Source of the DNA: Trichuris trichiura
Taxonomy: Eukaryota > Nematoda > Enoplea > Trichinellida > Trichuridae
Length of the DNA: 64,000 nucleotides
Reading direction: 5' to 3'
Assembly (NCBI GenBank): GCA_037903355.1
Contig: JBAJFE010000038.1
Span: forward strand, 186,001-250,000
The notes under the pieces are model-generated. The model saw only the letters and a program-made list of their open reading frames with translations, was not told the origin of the DNA and ran no database searches. Shown here in pieces: positions 35,439 through 47,264 of the stretch. Each line of letters opens with the position of its first letter. Within the stretch, counting starts at the first letter, position 1. A program made the translations under genes and the position numbers.

Positions 35439-38400
35439 ATGGACCGTCATAGTGGCGAAAAACCTTTGACAACGCAGCAGTTTTGGGAAGATTTCTACCA
35501 AAAGGAATTGAACAACTTTGCGGATACCGGTGATACCGGAGAAGTTTGGTGAGTATGTTTTAATAGTTTGACTTTTACTCTGCGTTTATAGCTTTGTCGC
35601 GTAGTCGTAGTATGTTTCGCGCTTCAACTTACTGTTTGTCATGCGAAGTAGTGTTGCTTTAGGTTTCCCTGACGTAGTAGGCAGTATTTATTGCTTGTTC
35701 AACCACTTATTTAAGGTTCATTTTCAGAATGCATCTCGACATTGTTTTTCGCTGCTTTTAGATCACGTTCGTTCGTAGCACATTGCTTAGTTGTCACATG
35801 CTGCTTAACGGCTGAAGTACTCTTTAAGACAGAATGATTCTTAGGCGAAGCGCACCAATTAAGGGAGAGATAACCTTGACGCTGGTTGTAATTGCAGTTC
35901 TTTTTTTAATGAAAGGAACAGTTGTATTCTGAAAATACTAAGCTCTTGAAAAATAAAAAAATGATTTTGCTGTTGAGTGAGTCCTCAAAGAAAGGCGATG
36001 CAGTAAGCTGTTTTTGAAGTCCGGTTGTTTTGCCTAAAATACTCAAGAGAGAGTTTAAAACCCGTTTGCTTGAAACAGACGAGTATACGTCGTTTGTTTG
36101 CTCGTTGCTCCTTTTTTTTAGTGTGCCGTCGTCATGGAAGGTCGGTTGGGTGCTTGCTGCGAAGTCTGACTGACTAGGTGGGACCAAGGCCCGATGGGTC
36201 AAGATAGACCTGACAGCTGAGGTCCCCGCCAAGCTCGGTCAAATGGACCGGCTTGCTAACATGATGACCGACCCGACGGGCGACACAAGTTGCGCTGATG
36301 ACCGGGCCACGGGGAAGCCTGAAAGCTTCGCATTAAACGTTTATTGAATAAACGTAAATAAAAAAACGGGCCGAAAAATACCGCTATAAAAAAAGATTAG
36401 AATAAAATACTCAACGTGAAAAAATGTAAAGCGGTATCATGACTCTGCAAACTTTCATGACGGTGATGTCTTCAATACGGCTTAGTCTTGCCCATTGCTA
36501 AAGTCTGAAATCAAACCGAAGCAAATGCCCTACCAGCGGATGAATGACCAATTATTAAGGAAAAGATTCAGAACATCATGGTAATAACCGTCATCGCTGA
36601 GACGGAACAAGGTTGATCCCGAAAACTCCGAATCTGTTAAGTACTTGTTCTGAGTCTTTTCTTTAATAATTGCTCATCCATCCGTTGGTAGGGCATTTGC
36701 TTCGGTTTGATTTCAGACTATCAACGGGCAAGACTAAGCCGTATTGAAGAAATTACCATCACGAAAACACCGTCCCGTTAAGAAGCATCCGGTTTTCAAG
36801 ACTCTCTGAACTAAGTAAAAAATTGTGGCACATTAGTAGTTGCAGCCTACCTCCCGTTCTTTCTTAAGAAATTTTTTTGTTCAATAGAAAACAGAATAAT
36901 TTTGTTTTTGCGAGTTAACTATACGAGTTGCATTTTCTACGTACTGTCCATTCCTTACGCATATTTTTGTAGGCTTTGCCGTAGACGCCGTTTTGCCAAG
37001 GTTGTCGCACATATTTTCTCGAAATAACTGATGATAATTACTCGGCAGTATTCGCGCTCGGGTTTACCAAAGCCAGAAAAGTACTTTTTAAAATGCAGTT
37101 TAACGACATTGATAGCAGACGAGAAAGGGTAACGGCGTGAAGATTTTGGTGATTATTGGTTTCGTAGTTCGCGAATAATGACAACTGGTTGGACGTTCCG
37201 TCCTTTTATGTATGATGGCTCAGGGGCAGGCAGTGCGTAATATCTAGTTCGACGAATCAAGGAAGTTCTGCTCTGTTTTTCTTTTTTCCGTCTCTCCTGT
37301 TATTAATACAATTGATTTTTTAAAACTTGCTTGTCTGGCATTCGCAAATCTGAGCCATGAGATAGGCGGATAGCATTCTTCAGCATGCATTATTAATACA
37401 TCTTTATTGCAAGGATGATCTTGAAGTAACTTTTATACAGCGTTTCACATTACCTTTTCAGACTTCAGCTGTTGGCTTCAGTCAGGCTTAAGAGTAGTGA
37501 TAGCAGGAAAGGTGCCTGCATCGACAACGTTTCGCCGAAGGCTGTCAGCGGTAGCCATTCCATATTATGCCTAAAGTTAAACTTCGAGTTTCGTTTTTAA
37601 ACCGAAGGTAGATAGATAGCCACGGAAAAGCTTCCGCAAGCTACTGTTTCCATTTTGTGCTATATCATAAATAGCCTTTGCTGTTCCATAATGCTGCCAA
37701 CAACGGAAACAGGGCTTCTGCAAACTGTACAGCTTCCTTTACTTTTTGCTTGTTAACAAGGCAATAGAAATCATTTCTGCTTATCAGAAAGCTACAGTCG
37801 GTTGGAAAGCTGGCACTTTTTAAAATGTAGCTTTGTTAGCACATAGGCAACGATTATAATGTCAGATCTGCAAATGCTTTCCGCATCGATTAAAGCTAGA
37901 TAAGGAAAAGTTCAAGTGAGCTTGAATTTTTTTTGATTACTTATTGAATCGATCTGATAGTGGCTGATTAGTTATGCGCATGAAAAATTAGGTTTGGAAA
38001 GCACAGAGAAGGGCGTATTTTGGCTTGGATCCAACAGCATGAGCAGCTGATTCCAAGGTCAAGTCAAGTTGTGGACATTGGTTGCGGCAATGCCTCCTTA
38101 TTAATTAAAATGGCAAGTTTCCCCTGTTGGTTATTTCACCGGAAAATTTTGTGCTTTAAAGTCGAAATGCAATTTTACTCATTTGACCGGTTTGGACTAT
38201 TCTGCCAATTCCCTCGATCTTGCCAATAGAATAGCTGCGCGTGAAGGATGCGAAATTCAATTTGAGGTGTGCGTGTGATTGTTTTTGCTTGCCGCAGCAA
38301 GACCGTCGTTTCAGCATTGCGACATCCTATACCTACCAAAACGTTTGGAAGCAAAGTTCGACATCGTTCTTGACAAGGGAACATTTGACGTTATTTACAT

Positions 38401-38700
38401 GCGCGGAGACAGTGAACATAGCGTTCCTCTGTATGTCAAGAATGTGCTCCGTTTATTCCATACCAAAGGAGGACAGTATAGATTCTTGTTGATCGCTTCA
38501 TGCAACTGCACTGAGAAAGAATTGCGCAGTCTTTTCTCACAAGGTAATATCCGATTTTTATTCTCTTTTTCTTACGTCATTCTGTAGGCTTCCAGTTTTT
38601 TGATCGCATTCCGTTCCAAACGTACACATTTGGCAGTCAGTCTGGGAGTGCAGTTACTTGTTTGATATTCGTTCCTCATCAAAATGGTCAGCCCGGATAG
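35439..38700 (+). CDS. EEF1AKMT2: eEF1A lysine methyltransferase 2 (METTL10-type)
   Basis: Seven-beta-strand, SAM-dependent protein lysine methyltransferase of the EEF1AKMT2/METTL10 group, which methylates translation factor eEF1A in the cytosol. Exons: 35439-35548, 37992-38112, 38162-38266, 38315-38543, 38588-38700; phases close to give 225 residues. The N-terminus carries the family signature FWEDFYQKELNNF-DTGDTGEVWFG. SAM motif I is VVDIGCGNAS (about 63-72), motif II LTGLDYSANS, motif IV region FDIVLDKGTFDVI. The C-terminal strand ends GSAVTCLIFVPH. Intron 2 (38113-38161) uses a GC donor (ATG|GCAAGT); the nearby GT alternative breaks the frame of the downstream KMSKCNFTHLTGLDYS block. The acceptor at 38314 (TTTCAG) was preferred over an earlier CAG for the same reason. 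Intron 1 (2.4 kb) contains foldback and Penelope relics. The gene lies 420 bp after BicD and converges on a saposin gene 171 bp away. Confidence 0.9.
36295..36324 (+). repeat. Penelope-terminus relic with hammerhead-like core
   Basis: CTGATGA (36295-36301), a weaker GGGC/GCCT stem, and GAAA (36321-36324), followed by a CATTAAACG and AAACGGGCC tract as in other copies. It lies in the EEF1AKMT2 intron, just upstream of a foldback element. Confidence 0.45.
36456..36763. repeat. Foldback element with arms of about 120 bp
   Basis: The left arm (about 36456-36574) and right arm (about 36647-36763) are inverted copies sharing CAATACGGCTTAGTCTTGCCC and AAATGCCCTACCAGCGGATG. It shares the GCCCTACCA core with the foldbacks at 10203 and 29955. 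The right end is followed by a decayed version of the ATG-led motif (ACGAAAACACCGTCCCG). Confidence 0.75.
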
Positions 38701-38871
38701 AAGGAATTCCGGGTTATCGTTTACGGTCAACTTTTACGAGAGATGGCAGTTACAGCCCTTAATGTTGCTTGATCGTTAGTACAGCGTTTTAATTGTTTTC
38801 TTCCACAAAAAGTAAAACGGAAAAACAGGGAAGAAAGTTACTGCCACAAAATGGTGTTACCATTTTCTTGT

Positions 38872-40742
38872 TTAGCAGAATGCAGCTATCTGTAAAGCTT
38901 TGATTGTCGCCTGAGTCAGTTAATGAATAACATCAACTTACTGGACAGACGTGGTCTGGTTTCAAGTAAGCGATCAGTTCTTCGATTAAGTCTTGCACAT
39001 TTTCTTCCACGAATGCAACGCACTGAAGACAGATGAACGGTTAGTTGAAAAAATGCTTTGTGCAGAAAGGAGGGAAAATGCTTTGTCTGTTCTTGCAAGA
39101 TGGTCTCAGGGAGGAAATCTTTTGTGATAAATTGTTTGCATTTGCAAAATGTTTTTTAGATAGAGCTTCCATAGTCAAACAACTGGGTATTACAATAGTT
39201 TCCTTTTAAATTATTTGCCATAGAATTTCTTCTGACGATAGATTTCCATGATGATTTTGGTACTCGTTTAATTAGAGGTTTTAGAACATTACATCTAATC
39301 CTATTCAGTCGAACTCTTTAACCCGCCTGTCGCAGTTTGTCTTCATTGTACATTAAGTTTCCAATCCGTATGCATATGGATATGTTAATGAAGGATGGGC
39401 GCTTTGTAACGGGACATGTGTTTTCATTTATAGTCTTTCACTGCTTTTCTCGTCCTTTGATTTTGTGTAGTGCGTAAGAACATTGAGCAACCGCCCTACC
39501 AGCTAGCGGGCGGGCGATTTATTAAGCGAAATACATTACATGACTAACTTATTTTCGAAGCTTTTGAAACGCTCTAGTTCTGTCTTCAGCGAGCAAGGGG
39601 AGCTACTCCCATCGCCTGCTTGCTGTAGAGCAGTTGCTTAGTGAACTTACAGGTGCACATTACACGAAACCAAAGAACAGAAAAAGCTGTGAAGGATCTA
39701 AAAGTGCTTATATTGACTTACTAGTGCAATAATAATAATAATAATAGTAAGAAGAAGAAAAAGAAGAAGAGAAGAATAAATCTGCCAAAAATTGCTTACG
39801 TCATCTTCTACACCCGACGGCAAATACGAACAAAACGATTTCAGCAACGACAGGCCATTATTTTTGGCTTGGAATTCATCCATTGCCAACTGTAAAAATT
39901 CCATAGACACGTGGCATAGAAAGCATGTGACATTTTTGCTGAAACCAGGCGCGGAAGTAATCGTGTTTTCCATGGTGCTGCCTAAGGCGGATCGAATATT
40001 ACGAATGTACTCAGTTAGATATTGCTTGCCTTTTTTGCAGGAAAGCAGCTGCTGGTACAGGTTGCGCCAAGCTGAGCTTAGTACTGACAAGTCCAAGTTG
40101 TCTGCGCTCGCTATTTGGTCGCAAAATTTATTGTTTCCATTCTTTTTTGATGATTTGCAAACGCGTTTGACCAGCTGACCAATTTGGATCTTTTGTCCTG
40201 AGAATTTTTTCTCCAACAGGTGCGCCATTACTTCGCAATACTTGCAGCGTAGGTTGATGGAAGACTCCGCCTTAGTTATGGATTGTACTTATCAAGCGTG
40301 CTTTCTTCGGGAGCTTACCCCAACAACGCTTCGACAGTTTGCTTTTGACAGTTGACTACAAGCTTCAGGCGCTTTTTTAAAATTAGTGGATGCATCTATT
40401 ATGAATGGCATAAGTTTGCGGCTTTGAATGAGGCAACTAAAACTGTGCGGTGATAGTGTGGCACATAATTCTCTTATATGTTCTTCAATTTCTTCCTGTA
40501 TATGTAGTGTTCATGTACGGTTGTAATATTATTTATGTTACCTTTTCAAACATTCCTTTCTCAGCCAATTTGGTGGCAGTCACGATAGCTTGGCAATATA
40601 TGCAGTTATCCTTGTTTAACCCATCGACTGCGACTGAAGTGGCTGGCGTTATTGTACCTGAAATTGAAAGTCAGTGGAGCTCTACCTTTCCCCTTGAATA
40701 CATACTCAGAAATGCAACATAGAGGACACAGCTAATAATCAT
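38872..40742 (-). CDS. Secreted triple saposin-B-domain protein (paralogue 1)
   Basis: Predicted secreted 299-residue protein of three saposin-B domains, small disulphide-bonded helical units that bind or perturb lipids. Exons (minus strand, 5' to 3'): 40742-40706, 40657-40542, 40495-40319, 40270-39800, 39022-38942, 38889-38872; all phases close. Exon 1 encodes a signal peptide (MIISCVLYVAFLS). Domain 1 has CIYC, C, C, C, C (six Cys). Domain 2 (CKYC, VCK, FCD, LSC) shows only five. Domain 3 has CFLC, SFC, then the separate exon C-V-A-F..VCP, and the last Cys in a six-codon final exon (IAAFC). The domain 2/3 exons seen in the paralogues are fused here into one (39800-40270), consistent with intron loss or gain. 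A microsatellite sits at the donor. The role (digestive, antimicrobial or host-directed lipid binding) cannot be told from sequence. Confidence 0.85.
39727..39780. repeat. (AAT)n/(AAG)n simple repeat
   Basis: AAT-rich then AAGAAG-rich tract inside the intron between exons 4 and 5 of the first saposin gene. It creates a spurious hydrophobic reading on the minus strand. Confidence 0.85.
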
Positions 40743-42960
40743 GATGACGGTAAATTTCTTCTCGCTGCATTTGGTTACTGTTGCTAGTTTTTATTAGGCG
40801 CTGTTATCTTAAGAAATAATGCAGACGTCGGCGAAAAATTCAAGTGAAACTTTGGGATGAAGATAACTTGTATAAACAACGGTTCCCTCCCCTGAGAAAT
40901 GTCTTACAGGTTCGTGCATTTTCATCGGCATTTCGTCAGCGTGAAGATGAGATAATTCTTGGCGTTGTTTAACTTTTGCTGCTTGTCAACAGATGTTAAC
41001 CTCTTAGGCTTCTATTGACGATTTCTTCTGTACTTTGTACTTCCGTTTGTGTCCTTTAATTGATTCGATGCTGTTGTTTGCATAACCGTTCTGCTAGAAC
41101 TAAGATAATTCTGATAGCGGGAGCTCCAACTATTAGAAGATGGTGAAAAATTTGGACCTACGTAGAAGTTAGGAGGTCATTTGCAAACACTATGTTAGAA
41201 AAAGAATTTAACCATACCAGAAATTCCGCGAAAAAGTTTTTAAAAGAACTCTACCAGTATCATAATCTTGATTAACTTAGATACAGTGATTATCTCTTAT
41301 GATGTTGTTTTCGCTGTGGTGCTGCATTCAAGATCTGATGAATAGTTTTCAAGTGTTGTTTTCGTTAATGCGTTGTAAGAACAATTTCCCCGGCATCATT
41401 TCGCCATTTCTAGAGAGGTTAGTTAGTTTTCAACGCACATGATGGAACTGGTCAGGTTCTGAAAGCTGCGTTCTTCTTTTGGAAAACAGTCTTTAGAGAA
41501 AATGCTGCTGCATTGCAAGCGAAGTTAATTTTACGATACTCATTCTGCGTTTATCAGCGTAGAGTAAAGAATATTTTGTAACGGTCTTCAGAAACGTGTT
41601 CACTGTTTTGTTAACTATGGACTGTTCCAATATCATAAAAAGGCTTGAATGGTTTTGCCATATCTGCTAATATCAGATAATGTTTCCAGTAAATTTTTAG
41701 GTGCTCATACGCGTGCCAAACAGTCAAATAAGCCGTGCCCTTCGGCTATGTGGGTTCCCTGCGTTAGATACAGTAATTTACATATCACTGCCGTTTAACC
41801 TGGGTGTGCGATTTTGCTTGCTTATCTAATGCTAAACATAAAATCAGGCAACATTTGTTCGTACACGAGGATTCTACAGGGTTCTACAGGGGACAGAAGG
41901 CAGATGCTCAGGAACCGGAGGATAACGGACGAAACTTTGCTGAGTTCCGGTTGTGCTGCTCTGTGGTAAACTCGCTTTCTCCTAGGAACGTTTCGTGACA
42001 ATACGTCTTCAGTGTTGTTTTTGGCGATGAGAACAGACGAATGCTGGAAGCTGTAGCATTCACTTGTAGGCCAGTGCCAACGCAAGGTAATTTCAAAGTT
42101 TTGATTGATGCTAGCAAGAAACATACGGTTGTAAGTTGATATGCATATCAAAGTTATAATATCGTTTTTATTCAGATTAAATGCTTCTTTTGATTATCTT
42201 AATAGCTTTTCAACTACTATTAGTAGAATGCTTTCGTAGAAGACCATATGATGTTACTCAGTTTTTATTACGGCAATTCGCCCTGTGAGAGAGATGTTTA
42301 CTGTAAATAGAAACGAACCTTTCACGACTTGTCTAGTCATCAGCAGGTTTTGGTATTGAGTTAACAAAAATTAGATGAAATTTTCATCTTCCTTTATATG
42401 AGAAGTTTTCGTTGTTATAGCATGAATTATTACCGCTTTTTAAGCTGCATATTTGATGTTTTTGTTCACTTTTTCTTTCGCATTTATCCTACTGTATGGA
42501 ATCTGCAGTTGTGATAATGTTCTTCTGCTTGTGTCCGTCGAATGCGTGTTTCTTGGGTGGCACTTTTCCCGTTGGAGGACGTGCCCAGATCATCCTAGCC
42601 TTTTCTCCTTGTTCGCTCACTATAGGTGCTGTCCCCGTTATCAGTCTTACTATTTCGTTTGCAATGTAGTCTAGCATACTTATTCCAAGAGTACTTATTC
42701 CAAGAGTACGCCGGAGCATGGTCCCTTCCTTGGCATTCAATCATATGATGAGGTTGGCCCAAGTTTCAAATGCTTCGAAGTCACATTCAGTCAGCTTGTG
42801 TATTACTGACGGACATATCTGCAGTCTGACGATAGTTTTCTGTCAAAGCATCTCGTTTGATGCTTCAGCATTTATCACTGTATTCTTTTCGAATGTCATG
42901 GCATAATTCAAAACAAAAAAGGCTCAGCGTTAGTTCAACAGTTTTTTACAGAGTTATTTA

Positions 42961-43205
42961 CATATAGTTCTAGTATAACGCTACGATTTAGCCATTTGAA
43001 AATCCTGAAAAATCTCGCGTTATACGAAATCGCACTATAGCAGTCACGTAAACTGCGTGAAAATGACGATTTGGTTCAAAGCGTTGGGAAGATTGTTTAC
43101 TCGTAACCAATGACGCAGAAAAATCGTCAGTAAACTGCTTTGAAAAAGGAATTATTTTGCATCTAATCTGTATATTTATTCTGTGAAAGAGGAGCCGTAC
43201 CGTAC
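42961..43205 (+). mobile_element. Truncated Tigger/pogo terminus (copy C)
   Basis: It begins with a TAGTTCTAGTATAACGC-type terminus and continues with blocks shared with copies A and B: AAATCCTGAAAAATCTCGCG, then GACGATTTGG, AAGATTGTTTAC and CGTCAGTAAACTG. It stops just before an unrelated MITE at 43223, so it is either end-truncated or separated from its remainder by that insertion. Confidence 0.65.
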
Positions 43206-43222
43206 TTATATAAATACATATA

Positions 43223-43562
43223 CAGTTGAACCTCCTAAATTGACCACCTCTGTATGTCGGCCACCTCCATAAGTTGACCGAATTTTGACCAGTTGGTTGG
43301 TTCGCACATTAATAAGCGCAAGGACAACCTCCATACGTCGACCACCGTAAGTGGGAAGTTGACCGCTTTAGCCGTGACGTGGTATATGGATGCAATGCTA
43401 GTTTGCTCTCTGTAAGTTGACCAGTCTGTTGAGTGGACAACTTACGGTGGTTCAGCTGCAATCTATTAAGCCGAGCCACTTATACTCACAGTCTCTCTAT
43501 GCTGACCACCTTCTATGTTGACCAGTTTTCCCCAGGGTGGTCAACTTACGGAGGATCAACTG
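43223..43562. mobile_element. Tigger/pogo-type MITE (340 bp) with internal GTTGACC repeats
   Basis: TA on each side. The left end CAGTTGAACCTCC and the complement of the right end CAGTTGATCCTCCG form terminal inverted repeats. The interior is built of many copies of a roughly 10-bp unit (GTTGACCACC and its complement). It has the same family of ends as 13964-14153. Confidence 0.78.
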
Positions 43563-44106
43563 TAATTAGGTGCAGCGTTCAAACAGTTTAGCATCCTCAG
43601 TAGTATGCCTTGTATCATGATTTTGCCGTAGAACCTTATCTCCCATTGGACCTCTTTCACAAATGAAAGGAAAACTTTCCTAGTGTAACTCTTCTATGAA
43701 CCAATTTTTTAAAATTATGACTCATATTTTAGCCTTGACATTTCTGACTTTATTTTAACATCCATGACTTTTTGCTTAATTTTACTTCAAATTTTCATTA
43801 CTTGCCTTCTGTTTGACCTACACCAATCTTTACAGATCAGTAACTCGCCTCTAATCTGATGGATCTATCAATTCAGTTGGAGGTTTACGTTCACATCAAA
43901 CTGACTTCAAGAGGTGTCCAAATTTCTTTGATGGCCATTGTATGTGAACTGATTTTTTGCTTTTGTCAAGGTTTTTTATTTGCCTCCTGTTTTCTATTTT
44001 GACTTGCCATCAAGCAACTGCAGAAATGCTTTAATAACTTTTCATGCGTATACAGTTTTCTGATGCTTCTAATCTGGCATTCTTCGCGATGGTGAGTCAC
44101 TGTGGT

Positions 44107-45450
44107 TTAGCATAGTCCTATAGCCTGTAATGAAGTGGATGAATGTGTAGCAATGACAGTTATTGAGCTCCTGGGCTTACTGGGCAGAAGATATCAGGTG
44201 AAAAGATCAGTGCAGCGTCTTCCATAAACTTTTTCGCGTAACTGTCCATAAACGAAGTACACTGCAAATAAATGTACTGTCTCGCTTTCAGATAATATTC
44301 CAGTTATAGCTGTTTTTGAATGCCATCATATATAAGAGAAAGCGATTTGGGTAATGTAGATGGATACTGCGCTTTCTGCCAAACGTTACTTATACGTATT
44401 TTGGTACTGATTTTATAGTAATATACTCACCCCCGCTGCCTCTATCGCAATGCCAAACATAAAGTCCTACCTGTTCTTGAGCGTCTTTGGGAAAGAACGA
44501 ACAGAATTTATGCAACAGCTTCATGTAGTAATCTTCAAAGTCTTTTTTGTCCATAGCCCATTCAACAATTGCGGCGAAAGATTGACATACGGTGCAGCTG
44601 TAGTCTTTATCAGCCGTAGGAATATCTTCAGTTATATTTTTGCCTTAAATGTCATACAAATGGAAATCAGGAGTAAATTCTTCTTATAACCTCGAGTGAG
44701 GCAGAAGTGACCATAGTCACACAGTGCAGCGTTGACAAACATGTTCACAAGGGCTTGGAAAGCCCCGTCGAATCGATCTTCAAAGAGGTTCATACATTGT
44801 TGTTTTCCTCTGGCGTTCAGTTTTGAGGAATTGCAGAGCAGTTCAAAATAATGCTTCACCTGACTTGACTTGCTTATTATTTTTTTTGCCACTAGTTTTG
44901 TCCAAAGCTTGCACATGACGCAGTCCATAGCTTCCAGTTTTTTGCCCTGAAATGGCAAGATGAAACGAACGGAAAAAAGCTAACGCTCCGCTTAAACAAA
45001 CCTTAAACAGGTCTTTACAATTAGTAGCAGTTAGTGAATCACAAATTTTATGATTCTGAGTAGCAGTTGAGATTGCCTCCATCAGAAGTGGCAATGTTTG
45101 CTCGCTTTGAATCTCGCACAACGTGGGCTGCTTTGAGAACATGCAGAAATGCTTCATTTGATCACTAACGTACTTCTATTGCAGCGTGCAGTTGGTGTAG
45201 CAAGAATGAAACCTGCTTTTGGTTTTAATTACCTTTCCCAGTTTATTTTGCTCTGCCCATTCCGCAATATTAGCTGCAGTCTTGCAAATCAAGCATTGTT
45301 CCCTAACTCGTAATTGTCTTGGCGTAAGTCGTTCTTCGCTTCTTGCATCTTTTGCTGCTGAAAATTTGTTAGTATATGTGGCTTCTGTTGTTTACCTTAT
45401 GCGCATTACTTACCAATAAGAAATATAGCAGATAGAAGAATAACTGTCAT
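44107..45450 (-). CDS. Secreted triple saposin-B-domain protein (paralogue 2)
   Basis: Predicted secreted 287-residue protein with three complete six-cysteine saposin-B domains. Exons (5' to 3'): 45450-45414, 45357-45233, 45175-45002, 44946-44691, 44643-44471, 44261-44181, 44124-44107; every phase closes. Signal peptide MTVILLSAIFLIG in exon 1. Domain 1: CLIC, HFC, TLC, KIC, TNC. Domain 2: DCVMC, LLC, QQC, ALC, HFC. Domain 3: SCTVC, KFC, then the 27-codon exon starting CTSF and ending IFCP, and the last Cys in the final six-codon exon (AIGLC). Exon number and junction phases match paralogue 3, and differ from paralogue 1 by one intron. Saposin-B proteins bind membranes or lipids; a specific ligand cannot be predicted. 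Confidence 0.88.
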
Positions 45451-45961
45451 TGCAGCAGCACTTGCAGCTTTTTCTAAGCTTTCACACACGTGTAACTGTT
45501 ACTGCTGATGCTTCTGCTGAAGTTGCCAGTTAACGATAAAATGATTAAACACTTTTATTTGCACGTAAAATAGCATTCCATCTACCTTATCTTATTCAAA
45601 GACTAAATTTCTTTTTCTTCCATTGCTTTTCATCGTTGCAACAGCATGGGTGACAGATAGCTACTGACCCCAGCTGTTTGAAGCAAGGCAAGTTTTAGTG
45701 AAGTTGTAGGACCTTACTCTGCCAACAAGAGCGCCTTCAGACAGCTTAATTAAGGGAAGCTATGCTTACGGTCAAACTGCTTTTAACGGATGCACCACTT
45801 TAAGTTCAGCCTATTTTGCGTTAATGCTTATTTGATAAGCTGTAATTCATTTAAGGGTTTATTTTTCAGATGAATGGTCACGCGAAATAGTCGTGATAAG
45901 AGTACTTTGTTTTGAACACTACTTTATCTAGAAAACGTACTGCTACAGTCTCATACAGCCG

Positions 45962-46060
45962 CTGACGACGGGTGTACGCTCTCACCCGAAAGATCCGGCA
46001 AAATAAACACTTTCAAGAACGGGATCCTGTCCGTCGCAAAATCGTTTACTTCATGACACT
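45962..46060 (+). repeat. Penelope-terminus relic with hammerhead-like core and ATG-led motif
   Basis: CTGACGA (45962-45968), a GGGTG/CACCC stem, GAAA (45988-45991), then an arm with ATCCGGCAAA, GAACGGGATCC and CCGTCGCAAAA. An outward ATG at 46053 encodes MTLYGAVNKSYAF, a diverged version of the conserved motif. Arm order is as at the right end of the intact element. Confidence 0.62.
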
Positions 46061-47264
46061 TTATGGCGCCGTAAACAAATCTTACGCGTTCAACGCAAAC
46101 GCTTTAATTCTTTCATCTGTTGTCTCCTGGAGCTCTAATCTTAGCTGCCTCACTCATTATCTCGTTTAGGTTGCGTTTAGATTCGTTCGTGATGTTTGCC
46201 TAAGGGTTCCAGCAACTAAAAGTTATTGTTCATTTCTTCTACGTAGGAGACGGAGCAACCGCGTATGATTTCTTAAATAGTACCTGTTTTTTAATCAAAT
46301 CATGTCTTGGCTGGCTGTGGATCCCAAAAAAGCAGAACTTTCGAAACAAACGTGAAAATCGATACGCCTCACTTTCCCTCCTAAACCTATATAATAAGGA
46401 ACCTATCCTAGTATGAGTATTGGAACTTTTAATCTTGTCACACTTTCTTTCGGTTTAATGGTTCTTAGAAGAAATTCGTGCTGCCAGATGGCTGTGCCTC
46501 ACTTCAGCATTACACGTGGCTCTTGCTTCGTCTACCGTTCCAGTAATTCCTTTTCCCACTGTCATCGACCTTGACAATATGTGTGTCTAGAAAAGGGAAT
46601 CAGCTATTCTTCTACTTTTCAACCGTAGAAGTTGTACTTTGGGCAAGGGTTATTGATGCGTTCAAGGAAAAACTTTCCCCTACCAGATTTGGAGATAGCA
46701 AAGCGTTATCTACCTGCTACTTGAAAAACCACTGGGCTAAGGGTCCGACAAAGAAGCTAGTAAGGCCAACGTCTCAATATTACTCGATGAAAGGGCATAC
46801 GTTCGAAGGATCGCTGAATTACTCATTCCAATGACTCTTTTCGTTCCATCGTTCTGGGGCAATCAGGTGATGGAATGGATTGTTCTCCTTTTAAGCGATT
46901 AACAGCATTCCTGTTAAGTTAAGAACTTCAGCAATGTCACAACAAGCAAGACATTTTACAGGCCAACTGCATGCGAAGGTGCGCTGCAAGGAGTGCCAGT
47001 TCGTGATTAGAAAGATAAAGAAATTTTTTACGTAAAATACCATCCAAATATTGACAGGGATAACGGTGTAGCGGTAAGTGAGTCCTGGACAAACTTCATA
47101 AGAGCCACAAACTCCTGTCTTTCAAACGAATCACCTACTGCTGGACGATGACCATGCGCGGCGAATTCCTAGAACTTAAGCAACCACAATCCCTTCCCTT
47201 CTTGAATGTTTGTGAATGCGTTGTTTTTTTGCTATCTCTTTTTTTTCTACCAAAATGTTTATTT

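Larger units (their letters stand above)
40743..44106. other. Intergenic between saposin paralogues 1 and 2, repeat-bearing
   Basis: No gene was recognised. It contains a truncated Tigger terminus (about 42961-43205) and a TA-flanked MITE (43223-43562). The upstream 2.2 kb shows nothing I can identify. Confidence 0.5.

Noticed and set aside
39698..39799. Hydrophobic tail (poly-Ile/Leu) as a membrane anchor of saposin paralogue 1
   Set aside because: It is a read-through of the intron microsatellite. A GT donor at 39799 and the downstream 81-nt exon with correct phase replace it.
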